A DNA stretch of 64,000 bases, taken from NCBI GenBank assembly GCA_018806985.1, contig JADANN010000434.1:558001-622000 (forward strand), given 5' to 3'. The position numbers and the translations under genes were made by a program. Numbering within the stretch: the stretch's first letter is position 1; every line of letters starts with the position of its first letter. Positions 12,643 through 27,600 of this stretch are shown here, piece by piece. The stretch is from Angiostrongylus vasorum (taxonomy: Eukaryota; Nematoda; Chromadorea; Rhabditida; Metastrongylidae). The notes beneath the pieces are model-generated. The model saw only the letters and a program-made list of their open reading frames with translations. It was not told where the DNA came from and ran no database searches.

Positions 12643-15600
12643 CTGAAAATCTCATATTGACGGCTAACCTACCTATAAGAAATCATACAAGGCTTCTTAA
12701 CAGTGGAAGACAGATGAGAAGAAACAAAACCTCACTTTCGAGACACTCACCTTTACGATGCCTTCTTCCGACAACGAATCGATTTTAGTGGGATATTCGA
12801 TAAGGTAAAATATCAATGAAGCAGCTAATCGAGCTTTGACGACGTCAGGAATAAACGACGAAATATGACCAACCACTTGTCCACAGAACATGAACGCAAA
12901 AAAAACCCTAAAAAAGTAGAAACGCTCAGCGGATCACTTTCCAACATTCACCGTTCCTGTTTCGAAACGAGAATGCATTGACGGCCATGGAAATTTGAAG
13001 GAATTGAGTTACCATTCGCTGAACAGCGACGGCAAAACGTCGGTTGTTTAGGGATAGCTGGCGCCCTATTAACTCCCTACATACGTTAAATAACACTCAT
13101 TCCATTAATGAGTGCATAAATTATTCTTTATATGATCCGTTACCCAAATGTATGGCAGTGGCGGATCCCAGAACTTCTTGCATTCGACTCGTTTCCTCGC
13201 AACCACTACCTTTGGACTTTTTTGTGTGTGAGTTCCACTGCTGCTAGAGGGTTCTTGTCCTCGTTTTAGATGAGTATGGCACAAATCTCTTGACCTCGTA
13301 CAACTGATAGGCCTCCTGGGTTCAGGACAGTACGAAATAATGCCTGGCTTAGTGGGTAATTCCACGTAATTAACGTGGTCGCTACCATTTCGTTACCCAC
13401 CCTTTAGCCTTACAGCTAAGAACGAAGTCTGGTCTGGTTTAATATAAATGCTAAAGGATAAAGCTCACGGCGTTGATCAATCTCTGAGGGATGGGCCATA
13501 CATTCGACTTCATTAAGTATCGTTGGTGGCGATTGAACGCATATCTGGCCTTTACAATGACTCACAGTGGCCTACGGATGTATCTAGCCAGTGCTGCTAT
13601 CCTCTTAAACAACTCTGGTACCAATTTGCCGAGCCCGGAGTGATGGAAGGCTTGGTGGGCCATGGGCGTGGGGATCGATTCCACGTGTGTGTCGCAGTGG
13701 CGCCTCCAACCACTGAGCCACACGCGCCCACGCTGGTTTAATATAGTGCGTAAATTCAAGCAGAATGTTGCAATGTTTTAGAATATTATTCGGCGCTCTA
13801 TTAATTATTACATCACAAAGTTTTACATAGAAAAGGTTGCCCGAAAATCAGAATTCAACTAAGGAAAGGAGCTAAGATCAGAGATAGTTCAAGAGATAAT
13901 AGGGTTACCTACCGATATACGTCAGCTGGGTACATCTGTTTACTGTCCACAAAGATAGTTCCAATCCAAAATGCTAATGCGTACATGAAGAATATCAATG
14001 ACTGTGAGAAAGCAAATACACCCGCATAAATGTGTACTTGGCGCATGTTCTCTCTAAAAAATAGTAAGGCGTCATTCCATTCTATGTGGATTGCTTTAAT
14101 TTGACTATTTCGTAGTACGCCTCATTGAAACAAACGAACACTATAGCACATTCTGAGAATACGGAGCATTACAATCACACAGCCCACAGTATTTGGTAAA
14201 TAAAGGGTAAAGGATAAAGCTCTTGACGTTGATCAATTCCCTGAGGGATGCGCCATGCATTCCACTTCATCAAACATCGTAGACTTGATTGAATCCATAT
14301 CTAGTCTGTACAATAAGTTACAGTGCCCTATCAAGATACAGATCAGTGATACTCCCCCCTCCAGACAGATCTACCATCAATTTCTCGACCCCAGAGTGGT
14401 GGAAGACTTGGTTAGCACAGGGCGTGGGATCGAACCAATGACTGTGTGAGTGTTGTAGGACACCTGTGATCACTGCGTTACACTATATTTAAGAATGACG
14501 ATAACCTTTCGGTCTGTACACCGTAAGATCTCTTCTGCCTTAAGGTACTTCGAACTCTAACCACTTGAATGAAATATTTCTTCACCACAAAACAATCATA
14601 CAACAGATTGGTGATGAGGCCTGATTTTTGTCGGGCACCGAGTTTTTTTGATTCCCTTCCATGGTAATACGCCTTTTGTTACTTTCTATAAGTTTATGTC
14701 CACCTCTGAAACTTGATGAACACTTGTTATATCGACTTCGCAGCCTTCTAGAACTTCCCATCCTGAACTAAGAGACAGGTGTCCCATCCCACACAACAAT
14801 TCATGTATTGCATTCACGTCGAGTTATCTACTACTTCGCTGCTCCTTTTAGATTTTCTTATTTCCAGTGTATTTATACTGAATGCTTTTTGCTTCCCATC
14901 TCACTTAACCATTTCTTTACCAAAACTATCTTGTTTTTCATCATTGTTGGCCGTTACTCTTTAGATGATCCGTCCATATTAATTTCGCTATTTGCTCTTC
15001 GTTTATATGTTTATATGCAAAAAGTATAACTACTTAAGTTCGTGATATATGTTGCACCCAACGTCGGGGGTTCAACTAACAACTTTGTCCTATGACGGTT
15101 TGACCTTACGAAACGCCTTGAATACACAGTGGACCTTCGATGGTAGCGGACACATTCTTCAAAGTTCTTAATTAGCCGACGCAGTAACACGAACGAACCA
15201 GTCGGAAATCACTATTAACATATAAAATCCACGTCGGTTGCACTTGGGGATAACTCTGGCTTTTCCATCCGGATCCGATACAATATTTCTATCCTATAAC
15301 TCGACACCTCAATGAGAATTCTAAAGCGAAAAAACACCAAGATGGTGAAGTGTTGCCGCTCAGACACAAAGACATGCGTTCAATTAGTCGCTGTTTTCAG
15401 AGCCTGGTTATTCAATTCCCAAACCCACCATCCAACTACACCACAATAGGTTTGAGTTCAATTTATCGATTAAGTACAAACAGTACAACAAAAGATTCTG
15501 GAGCGGCAAAATAAATGGCCAGAAAGAAAAATGAGTTAATTTTAATTCCCTCCGACCGATTGTTTAGATTCAGGATTATTCCGACCAATAAAGTAAGAAC

Positions 15601-18600
15601 TCAAGTGACTATGAACCCTGTGTAACACTAAACCACCAAAAGGCGGAAGGCGAAGTCCGCCGAAACGTCAGCTTTATTGTAATAAAGCATAAAACGATAA
15701 AGCTTTCGGCGTTGATCAATCCCTGAGGGATGCGCCATGCATTCGACTCCATTAAGCATCATTTGGAGGTGACTGAATGCACATCTGGCCTTCATAATGA
15801 CTCGAGGTGGTCTACCGATGTATCGGGCCAATTCCTATCCTCGCAGACAAGTCTGGTACGAATTTTCCGACCCCGGAGAGATGGAAGTTTTGTGGGCCAT
15901 GGGTGCGGGGACTATTCCACGTGTGCGTTGCAAGGCGCCTCAGACCACTACGCCACATGCGCCCCTTTATCGCAATAAAGAACAAAGTAAAACCTCGTGT
16001 TTGCCGAACAATAATATGAAGAACTTAAACAATCAATCCAAAATGCCAATTAAACTCACCGATGCGGATCCTTGAGGTATTCACAGTACAAAGAATGGAA
16101 CTTCTCCTGTCTATTCAAAGCTTGAACTGTTCTGATATGTTCCACAGCCTGCGACGCTACCTTGCCAGCTTCTTCCAGCAGCTTAATGTTACGCATCTTC
16201 TTGCCATACTAAAAACAGATTGCAGCCGTGATAAAGAGAACCATGGTGCTTTTTTGAACGAACATGCACATTAGTATATTCGAAACCAAGTAAACAAATG
16301 GGCTAAAAACGGTTTTCAAGAACTGTTCATCGGAATGGATGATATCCATTCGATGACGCAACTCAGTGAAGTAACATGAAAGCGTAAGGAACGCTTTTAC
16401 TCTCGTTTTCACTCACTTGAAAAACACCACCAACAGCTTGGGAAAAAAAGTGGAAAATAAACGGAAGCGAATGTTCTTCTCACGCGGTGTTTACGTTCAA
16501 CAAATGTCTTCGAATACTGTTATCATGCGAAATACAACCACAGTGATGCTGAGATAATTGCAAAACTCCGGGCCATAGGTGTTTGCGGTGGGGAACGAAC
16601 GCGCTATTACCCTTTACATGGGCTAGCGCGTTCACCACCACACAGTATGGGTCCTTATTTCGCCTGTCTCTCATCCATTTCTATTGATCAGTGCCATCAG
16701 CAATCATCTGTCAACGGGATTGTGATTTCAAATACAGTCTCAGCTTAACCGGCTTCAATGCCGATTTGGGCTCCCCAGATCAATCCCGTTGACGATGCCG
16801 ATTGATTGCTGATGGCACTGATCGATAGAACTAGCTGAGAGACAGGCGAACTGAAGGACCCACATGGTATAGTGCTGAATGCGTTAGCCCCAGTAAAGGG
16901 TAAAGGCGCGTTCGTTCCCCACTGCAGACACCTGCAATCCAGAGTTTTGCAAATATCTCAGCACCATTGTGGTTGTATTTCGCATCATATCCTGCCGTGA
17001 AAAGTCGTAGCAGGCAGCAAATAAAAAGTTAGCACTATAATCACGGGTTTTTTGATCAGACCAGTGGTCACATTCAATGATTTAGACTGTGAGTTGAACA
17101 AAAGGGAGCGAGAAGCATGTGGAGCTCAATGGAGCACTGTGGACAGGCGGCAAGCATAAATTGAAGCACAGCGTCTAACTCTTTATTTATGTGTACTACA
17201 CAACCACAGCAATGCTGAGATATTTGCAAAACTCGGATCATAGGCTAGATTCAAACTCGAGATCACCCATTCCAGTGCCGCACGTGCTATCCTGTATTTC
17301 ACCGAAACCCCTCCCTTGGCCTCTCTATGAGCGAGTCTCTTATCCTAACAGTGTCATCAGTAATCATCCGTTTTTTCTATGAAAAATAGGATCTATGCTG
17401 GCGCTTACTGGAGTGATGGACGATTACGGTGAAGATAATTAATATGGGTAGTACTATTTTATCTCAATCTTGCCTGCCAAAGTAAAAAATTTAACTGAAT
17501 ATTGTCACAATAGAAAGTTAGGTGGAAGAACTACAAACATATTGAGACAAGAAGCCTCAACGACAAGAATTGAAAGGAAAAAAGCTATATAGGGCTCCAG
17601 AAAATCATAGTTTCATCGTGGCTAAAGAACTAAAAGTAAACATTGTTGGCAAAGCTGCGTAGATCCAAATTCCATTCATTTGAATCAATAAATCCCGCAA
17701 TGCTCTAAGATGTGCTTTCTTAAACTCAAAACACTGAATTTTGCCGACCATGCATTGAAATCCATGCATATTTTCAGTATCGTAGCAGCACACAATGCAA
17801 ACCACCAGTGGTTTAGCGCAAAGTCCTCAAAATGCAACTATTAAACAAGCACTGCTTATACAGCCTAAATTCTGTGACCAAACACAGAGTCTGCAAAATT
17901 GTGTTTATTTGCCTTCATCTTCAGGGTAGTGTTAGCTGCAGCTTAATAAGAAGATTTGAATGGTGCATATCAGAACGGTAAAGTCTAGTTTTCGATAGAA
18001 ACACGACCTGCATTTGCATTTCAAAGTAACCGCTTCCAATGATGAGAGGAACGACAATGGTGAGAACCAGTGCCAGTTGCCATCCAAAGATGAAGCCAAT
18101 AGTAAGCGCACCAATTACGGTGACCACAGATGAGATTACTGACGGAAGACGAGTGAACACCTGGAATTCATGAGGTATAACACAGCTGATACCAATCTCA
18201 GAAGATATGTAGTGATGTCTTATGCTAGTATTGACAGTGGTTATGCTTCGGATGTTCTCAGTAGTTCTCTAAGTCCAGAATTCAAGCAATCTCGAATACT
18301 CCAGATAGAAAAATAATGCAACAATTAAACAGGTCCGAGAATTATTTTCCAAATTGTACTTAGACATGGGACAAAAAAACTTCTAGACAGATAGCCCAAG
18401 TTTCATGGCATTGTTAGAAAACAGATTATGTTAGGCATCTACGAAAAAAAACTGCTTACGTATCGCACATTCGGAGCATCCGTAGCAAAACGAGTGCATA
18501 ATTTTCCTGTGCCGTGTCGAATGTCATCGAAGAAGCCAATATCTTGTCGAAGAACGTTGCGAAAAGCTTCAAAGCGCAATTTTTTCGTCAACGACTCACC

Positions 18601-19068
18601 ACAACGGCCCAAGGCATTTGCCTAAAATTTAAGCGATATTACTTACTTGGATACTTGTATGAGTCTTCTTCACTTGTTGTGCGGGCCCTAGCATGATTTC
18701 CACTTTTTTCAGAGTTTTGCTGCCTTACCCATTGTGGTTCGGTAGAGTTACGAAGTCAACCTAGTCAAAACCTGCCCCAGCGCGTCACCACCACAGGCAG
18801 TAGTAGCCGCCCTTGTGGATCAGAGGGAGATTTGCCACCATGCGACTAATTTGATACCAAGACAGTGGTGGATTATGGTATTGGTTTACTCTTGGCTGGG
18901 CTTCTTGATGGAAAGCCGGGCTCCTTCTCAGCCTGGAAGGCTCTGCTATGGGGACAAATCTCCCCCTTTTTACATCGCAACCCGACACCCAGGAACGCCT
19001 CCCAGCCACAATGAGGCGGTAAGCCTAAGGTGATATTAATTAGGAGAAACAGAATGTATCGTTGCACC

Positions 19069-19100
<32 letters not shown>

Positions 19101-21531
19101 TTTAAAGTGCGAAATAACCGATGATTTTAAACCTGCAGCCTTTGCAACGCTGACTCATTGATTGTTTAGCTTTCGGTATTGACTTTCATATTCCTTTTCA
19201 GAGGATGGACGATAGAGGGTAGCATCACTAAGATGTTCCTCTGTTATCTCAACATCCAGCTGGCGAGGAATAACTACGAACTCTCCCCCCTTATCACCTT
19301 ATCACTAACGGACAATCTTACTGTTTTCGAGTTTATTAATTCTCTTTTGAGTAATTCACATGACTCAGCTTCAAAAAAAATTCCACCGCAAACAAATTCT
19401 TCACGCTTCTGATGATAGTCAAAATAGGGTTGATAATGCACCAAGAAAATCTAGGGTCACCGTGATTGGGGGGCATAACAATACCTAAGAGTGCGCGTTC
19501 GCTATTAGAATTGGCCCCAAGCTTTGCACCATCACAGCCCATTTCTAAAACGATCCTGCGTAGGATAGCATGTAACCTTTATGAGCTTCAAGATCGACTC
19601 CGCTACCAGGCCAAACACAATACATCAAATAGAGATAAAAATCAAGAGGCGGCGACACTACCACCATCTCCTTTCTCTAAAACGTTTTTTAGACAGCCTG
19701 ACCCCAACGATGGAGTTGACATAAAATTCCGCATGTTTTCGGATGATCTTGCGTCAAGCAATCCGTCATCATTTTAGGTTAGACCCCCCATCATCAGTTG
19801 TGTAGACGGGCCAACGGATAGAACAACTTGGTTTTTAAGCCTAATACTTACCCAGTTGCTTAATCACATTCCAGCTCACCTCACGAACACCCAAATGCTC
19901 CTAGAACGTCTACGTAACGCGTCTCCTAATAACGCGTATGTGATGGAGTCCTTCGACGTTACGGCGCTGTACACCAACGTATCGAATGACTTCGCAATGC
20001 AAGTCATCTTCGAACTTCTTGTTGAACATGAAGGAGGAATAAATATGCATGGCTTGTCTATCCAGCAGCTAGTGGCTCTCTTAAAGGAGTGCCTAAATTG
20101 CTCGATTTTCAGATGGTCTGGGAAATATTTCGCACAAATAAAGGGGGGTTGGCTATGGGACAGCGACTAGCAGCAAGCCTTGCTATTGTGTTCATGTCTA
20201 AGATAGAAGCCCCCTTCTCGATCTCCGGCCACTACTCTACTGCAGATATGTAGGTGATTGTTTTGTCATCTTCTCTACGCAGGATGAGATGGACAAATGC
20301 TTTGAATTATTGAACGAGCAGTCTGAGTACATTAAGTTCACCCGGGAGAAACCGAGAAAAAACTGGCTTCCATTTTTTAAATGTTCAAATAAACCTATCA
20401 AGTAGCAGTTACATGACAAAGTGGTACAGAAAACCAAGTAACAAGAACATTCTCGTTCATTTCCTTTCTTCCCGCCCTTCACACACAAAGAGGGCGATTG
20501 TGAGAAACATGTTTCGAACAGCCACCTCTGTGTGCACAACAAGGGAACTAAAGGAAGAATCGCGCGACTTGGCTCGGCAAATAGCCATCTCCAATGGCTA
20601 TGAAATAGTAACCCCACGAGATAAGTTTAGAAGGAGAGCGACGCGCCCAAGCGAAACAGTTGGCCAAAAGAAAGTCCCGTTTATGTTGCCCTTTATTAGC
20701 GATGAAGTAAGCGTAGCGATTAAACGATGCTTAAGAAGGGCAGGTCTAGAGGAATCGGTAGCGATAGTTGAAATACCACCGACTACTCTACGTCGTCAGT
20801 TAGTTCGTAACCGCCTGTATGACCGTCTATGTGAAACAACAAATTGCGTAATTTACCCTTACAGCAGGGACGGTGATTGCATGAGTTCAGGTACGATATA
20901 CGTGATCTCTTGTAATAATTGCGGAGATGAATATATTGGCGAAACGGGCAGACCTTTGTGTATCCGTATAAAAGAACATCTAGATGGCAAACGAAAACTA
21001 TGACAAAGTACCCCACTAGGCACGCATAGGATACAAAAGCATAGCGGGGACGATTTTTGAAGTAAAAGTCAATATCCTTGCACAGGAGATTAAAACACCA
21101 GCGCGAAACTTCTTGAGGCTTTTTGGATAAATGCCAAAAACCCTACAATGAATAGCATGGATGAATGCCCAGAGGTCATACGCGACCTGACCCCGTATGT
21201 TCGCATCAATTTCTGATGTGGGATGGTGCAGTCACCAACCATATGCGATATAATCAGCTGTTCTAATCCCCCCTCATTGGAAGTCACGTAAAAAAAGCGG
21301 TGAGTTTTTTTCGAGAAGCTGTTGATCACGTAATTACCATAGTTTTTCGTCTTTTTGTAAATGTTATTGAAGCGTTTGGCCTAGTAAATTGTATATCAGT
21401 ATGCCCTTCCAGGCTCTGAAGAAGGCGATACTGCCGAAACGTTAGCTACTGTTGTATTGTATTGTGTTTTTCTAGGGAAGTAAGTGTATGCTGTTTAACA
21501 ACCTCGCGATTGCTAAAAAAGAAAACGACGC

Positions 21532-21579
<48 letters not shown>

Positions 21580-21643
21580 TATGTATATATGTATGAATCG
21601 ATATGTGCATATGTGCATAGGTGTATATGTATATATATGTGTG

Positions 21644-21692
<49 letters not shown>

Positions 21693-24600
21693 GTAGAAAG
21701 GCATGCGCAGGGCAGTAGTTGGAGCTGCGCTACAGTACATACGTGATTTTTCGCTCGATCCTGTGCCTCCAGCTCACCAGGTCTTGCAACCTTTCCAGGT
21801 CGAGAAATTGCTGCTAGACTCGTTTGGGAAGCTCCCTGCGACTGACGAGGTACAAGAACACTCTAGCACAATTATCCCAAGCAATAGAAAAAATTGACTC
21901 GACCAACATTCAAGCACGCTCATAAAGAGAACGAGAAATCCTCAAGCAACGTCCAAACACACAACCAAAAGTTCGAAGACCTTCGTGCATAACAGATATG
22001 AGGAAAGGAATCGAAAGCAGGAAGTGATGGAATCCTAACAGCAGATGTGAAGGCGGACCATGTAAAAAAAAGTCAGGTGCCAATTTGTGCACGTTGGAAG
22101 TATGCGTGGCTTTGTCAGCCCATGTTGTTTAGAATTGAACCAAAGATCTTGCGTCTATTTATAAATGTATGTGAGTGAAACTATGTATCTCCTACTTATT
22201 TCATAAGATTAGGATACCGGAAACTAATAAATTTAGTTCCTTAACATTGTTCTGTTTTTTAAATTTATTTCAAGAAAAAAATCATTCTTCGATATGATCG
22301 CCTCATTGACTGATCGCTTGGTTACACACCGACTGCTTTCTCCACAGAACTGTGATAAGTCCAAGAACTGCTCAGAGAGCAATTTGGCATAGTTTAAAGT
22401 GGAGAAATGCTTTCTGCTGAGGGAATTTGCAGAGCTTCGAACATATCTAATTCAGATGGCGAGAAATCTTTGCTATGCATAGGGACGTTAGAAGCTTTCT
22501 TATCTAGAGGCTCTATGTTCGGAGACAGCAGTCAGTTCCCAAATCTAATTTTTGTGCCATTCGGATCAAAAGGCTCATCTCCCAACAGCAGTTTCCAGTA
22601 TTGCATGACCTCACAGTCCTACCGACAGCATAAAAGCATCTAGCGGACCCAAAACGTTGGTCTTATTTGAGCTAACGTTTTTTTCTGTATGAGTGTCCAC
22701 TAAGAGATTCCCGTGAACAAGAAGACCCTAAGATTGCTTGCAATGAGGATCTAGGAGCGCTCTATCACATCTCTCAGAATTCCACAGAAGATCAGCTCCA
22801 CCATCATTCAGTACCCATCCATGGTTTAGTAACTATTTCCCGAATAGTTCCTATTCTCTATATTATTGTATGTTTCCTACAGTAACTATATTTACTGGTA
22901 ACTACATCTATTCCTGTACTACTTAGCCATCTTCTCAATCGGATGCACACTTTTCTTACAGTTGTGATCTTCTTAACCAAAAATGCACGTACTAATTTGT
23001 CATCCCCCTCATCCGGAAATGCACTTGTCCTGCACTGCTCAATCGTGTTCAAAGAGCGAAATTCTGTCACTTCTCTTCAGAACTGTTTCCTCAACTACTC
23101 CACTTAGACTCCGCCTTTCATAGTACGTATACAAGCAGCTTCCTCAGTGAGTCTAAGTCTTGGTCTTGGTTTCCGTAGTCTTCTACACACTTCTCTGTGT
23201 CAGTTCTCCCTACCAGAGCTCCTTCTCGCTACGAGCGCTTTCATCCTTCACCCTTTATGCCATCACATTGTTGATATTTCACTGTTGGTATTTCTATAAA
23301 CGATTATAACCTCAGCTTGTTATTGTGCTCTGTAGCAAAGTGAAAAAAGTCCCACGTGGTAAATTCGTACAAAGTCGAACATTCTACTTCGAGCTAATAA
23401 CCATTCGGTACCGAAGATTGGCGCGTGTGGCGCAGTGGTTGGAGGCGCCACTGCGACAAACACGTGGAATCGATCCCCGCGCCCATGGCCCGCAAGCCTT
23501 CGATCCCTCCAGGGTCGGCAAATTGGTACCAGAATTGTCTGGTAGGATAGCAGCACTGGCTCGATACATCGGTGAGCCACCGCGAGTCATTGTAAAGGCC
23601 AGATATGCACTCAATCACCTCCAACGATACTTATTGAAGTCGAATGCATGGCGCATCCCTCAGGGATTGATCAACGCCGAGAGAGAGCTTTTACCGAAGA
23701 CTAACTCAAAGACCCATGTTCCACTGAGCAACTGATGTACATGAAAGAGACAGAATCCTCAATCAGCCAAACCCAAACGGAGAGATCTTCATGGTTGACG
23801 AATGAAAAACAATGAACTCATTGAAAGGAGTTTGACGTCGAATGCATGGTACATCCCTCAGGGATTAATCAACGCCGAAAGCTTTATCCTTTTATCCTTT
23901 ATGATACAAACATTCGAAAAGCTGAAGAATAAATAAAACATTACCGATATGAAAAAGCCAGTCGCATGGAGCAGACCGATGACTACAAAAGCACCGCACC
24001 AAAACATCACTTCAGTTTTCATCTGATTTACTGGTTTTGAGTACACCTAAAGAATAGGTAGGTTTCCATAGTAGTTCATCACATGACTTTCTATACGATT
24101 ATACGACAAACAGCAAAAAAATAAAGTCTAATTTAATCAATAAATGTTTCAAACCTCTATTATTTGCGCATATAATAGAGCAAATAACGGTGTCATGGCA
24201 CCGAAGACAATGCAGCCAAAAAGCCCCAGAATACAGTAACCCCATCCGTCTCTATTAAAGTAGAACACTTTAGATATTGGCGTTGGTTCAGTTTGGATTT
24301 CCTGCAACGAAAAGGATAAAGCCGTACTCCAAGTGGAAACAAACTCTAGGTGTCGTTCGTTCCGCCGCAAACCAATCATACCTCCTCATCGATTTCCATC
24401 TTCTGAATACTACTAGTAAAAGAGTTCGCACTCTTCTCGGAGATTCTCGATGAATCGTGACGACTGTTCGGTGAGAACTCGTCCGAGCCATCACTTTCTA
24501 AAGTTGATTCCCTTAAGTAGTAGATCAGTGTAACCAATGTGCCAATCTATTTTTGCAACCTTGCCATAATTTTTTAGGTAACGGTGTTTTTAAATTTAAA

Positions 24601-27600
24601 CCATATTGTGGCAACGACAATGATGCTGTGATATCTGCAAAACTCCGAAACGCAGGTGTCTGCGGTGGGGAACGATCGCTCTATTACCCTTTCCGGGTAC
24701 TAACGCGTTCACCACCACACCATGCGGGTCCTTCGTTTCGCCTGTCTCTCAGCTAGTTCTATCTATCAGTTCCATTAGCAATCACTTGTCAACAGCATTG
24801 ACCTAGCAGCCCAAATCGGCATTGAACCCAGTTAAGCCGAGGCTGTAGTTGGAACCACATTGTGATTTCGTACAGTGACAGTTGTTTGGAGAATAATGTG
24901 GAGGACGTGTAAAAACTGCAACAAATTTTTTCCTTATTCAGCTCACAAATGTCGTCTATTACTGGAATTTCAGGAATTTCAGGATTTTTGCATGTCATAA
25001 TCTCATAACACTTAGCAGAAATTACCAAATAGAATTCTTAAAAACGTCATCTTTTAGCCAGACGAAAAGGTAAAAAGCATTTAGCGACAACTAACGTTAC
25101 CAATTCGATTCCATTCATAGGATCAGATAAACGGATGCATATTGATCTATGGTGGCCTACCAATGTATCATATCAATGTTTTTATGCTCACGGATGAGTG
25201 CGACACCAATGTGACGATCCCTAGGGCGCATGTGGCGCAGTGGTCTGAGGCGCCCTGCAACACACATGTGGAATCGATCCCCCACGCCCATGGCCCACCA
25301 AGCCTTCCATCCCTTCGGGGTTGGCCAATTGGTACCAGACTTCTCTGGGAGGATAGCAGCACTGGCTCGATAGATCGGTAGGCCACCGCGAGTCATTCTA
25401 AAGGCCACATATGTATTCAATCACCTCCAAAGGATGCATAATGAAGTCGAATGCATGGCGCACCCCAAGGGAATGATCAACGCCGGAAGCTTTGAGATCT
25501 TATGACGATCCCAGTAGAATGAAAAGGATTTACTTTCTCAGGACACAGAATAGAATTGACAACTTGGTGCCATATTGAGTACCCCTAAGCACTGGACCCC
25601 AAGCGATCTCAACGATTTGTGAATGATGTAAAGAAATATCTAGCGAAACATCGTAAATTATTGAGATTCCTGCATAAAATGTGACGAAGTTAGTCAGAAA
25701 TTGGTTCAGAACGAGGCAATGAAAGACCACGGTCAAATAGTGGGAAAGATCATTTAGGCAAAGTCGTCACTGTCACTAAAGCTGTTCCTCACAAATTTTC
25801 ATATGTACAGAGTAGCCTTTGTCACCTCCTGACAGAACATTTGGAGGTAGTTTACAGATTTAGTATAAGTGCTATCGCAAAATAAAGAAGAACGAAACGG
25901 AACCAATGCATGTTGTTCAGCAGGCTTCACATACGAATTGTTTTCAACACATACCAACGCGGGTGTGTAGAAATGCCCCATATGAAAAACAGCGACACAG
26001 AGCATATTTTATTTGCATTCTTTGATATCATCGAACGTCCAATTTTTTGGAAATTTAAGGAAAATGGTGACGTTGTCAACCTGTTGTACTCAAAACCTAA
26101 AGTAGCGCATATTTTCCCTATTTATTTTACATGTCTCCCAACCGCTTACCGCCTCATTGTGGCTTAAACGGTGTTCCTGGATGTCGGGCTGCGGTGTACA
26201 GCGGGAATTCATCCCCCGGCTGAGTCTCCCAAACTGAGAACGGATGCGGCGTTTCCATCAGGAAGCTCAGCTAAGAGTAAACCAATACCTGGATCCACCA
26301 CCGTCCTTGTATCAAACTAGTCGCTTGGTGGCAAATCCCCTTGTGATCCACAAGGGCGACGGCTGTCTGTGGTGGTGAAGACCTGGGGCAGACTTTGGCC
26401 TGGCTGACCTCAGCACTCCCAGGGAACCACAGTGGCTAAGCTATCAAAACTCCAACAAAATGGAGGTTATGTAGGGGGCCCACACAACCAGTTAGGACGC
26501 GAACCATCCAAGTATCCAAGTAAGTAATTGTTTCACTTGACCTGCTTTCACATTGTATTCCTCTACAGTGCAGATTACAGCACTTCTTGGAACTGATTCG
26601 TTTTTTCGCACCCATCATCCGCCAAGGTCTTCGAGCTTCTTGCATGCGGATTCGGCTCCCACTTGACCACTTTCCTCCCTTCATCAATTTTGTTGAATGT
26701 GCGCCGATCCGACATTCCTTGGAGTTCCGGAATAAGCGCACTAGAGCGTTCCCATTTGCATTGGAGGCTGTGAAGCCATCAAAGAGAACTCTGCTACCAC
26801 TTCCCTGACCCCAGAGTAATAGAAGGATTGGTGAGCACGTTGGAGTAGGAGTTGCACCGTATTTGCGATGAACGGCACATGAACATAAACACCACTTCTA
26901 CCCGCCTCTGAGGAGTGCTGTACACTTATAATATGGAAAACTTGTACACCACTGGATGTGTTCCAGCGCTCGCGAGCTTTAAAAAAAGCCTTGAAAAGCT
27001 GAATACCTGAATAGGACTGCATTTGCGAACGGGACTCCAATGTTATCCGGCTACATACCATAAAGGTCCAATGATACTTACCACGATCGTCTTTTTCCTT
27101 CTCTTGGCGCACCACTTGTGCTTGGATCATTTCATAAAATACACCTTCTTTGCGCGTCAACTCATCATGAGTTCCTTGCTCGATAATTTCTCCATTCTGA
27201 AAATCTTAGAGTCGTGAGAATCCAGCTTTCCCATTTTTACATATAAATCAAAGAACGGGGGTGGAGGGGGCATAGTGGATAGTAATGCCTTCGAGAGCGA
27301 AGCAAAGGCGTTACTTCAACCTCCTCTTCAACGCTCTCCTCCAATTCATGCGGAAACGCTTTAGCCCGGCTATCTCGAAGATTGCAAGGAGAATCAACTA
27401 GACCAGCATTCTACGACATCCATTAAGAAGAAGAAATCATCAAACAGCAGTCGAAACAAGCGACATGTTCCAAGACCACTGCAGACGATGAATGCAAGGA
27501 AAACGAATCGAATGCGAGAAGTGCTGGGATTCGCACAGTAGATGGGATGAGGGGTCATGTAAAATAAATCATAAAAAGAAGGAATCCCATAGTGGTTTAC

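Noticed and set aside
15630..15690. Hammerhead at 15.63 kb
   Set aside because: The stem and GAAAC are present but no CUGANGA precedes the stem.
21446..21740. Open frames of repeated Ile-Tyr at 21.5 kb and 54.5 kb
   Set aside because: They are translations of TA and TATG microsatellites.
23325..23735. 136-codon frame and the many similar frames elsewhere (for example 32555-32965)
   Set aside because: They fall inside family A SINEs, and the same peptide recurs wherever a copy is present.
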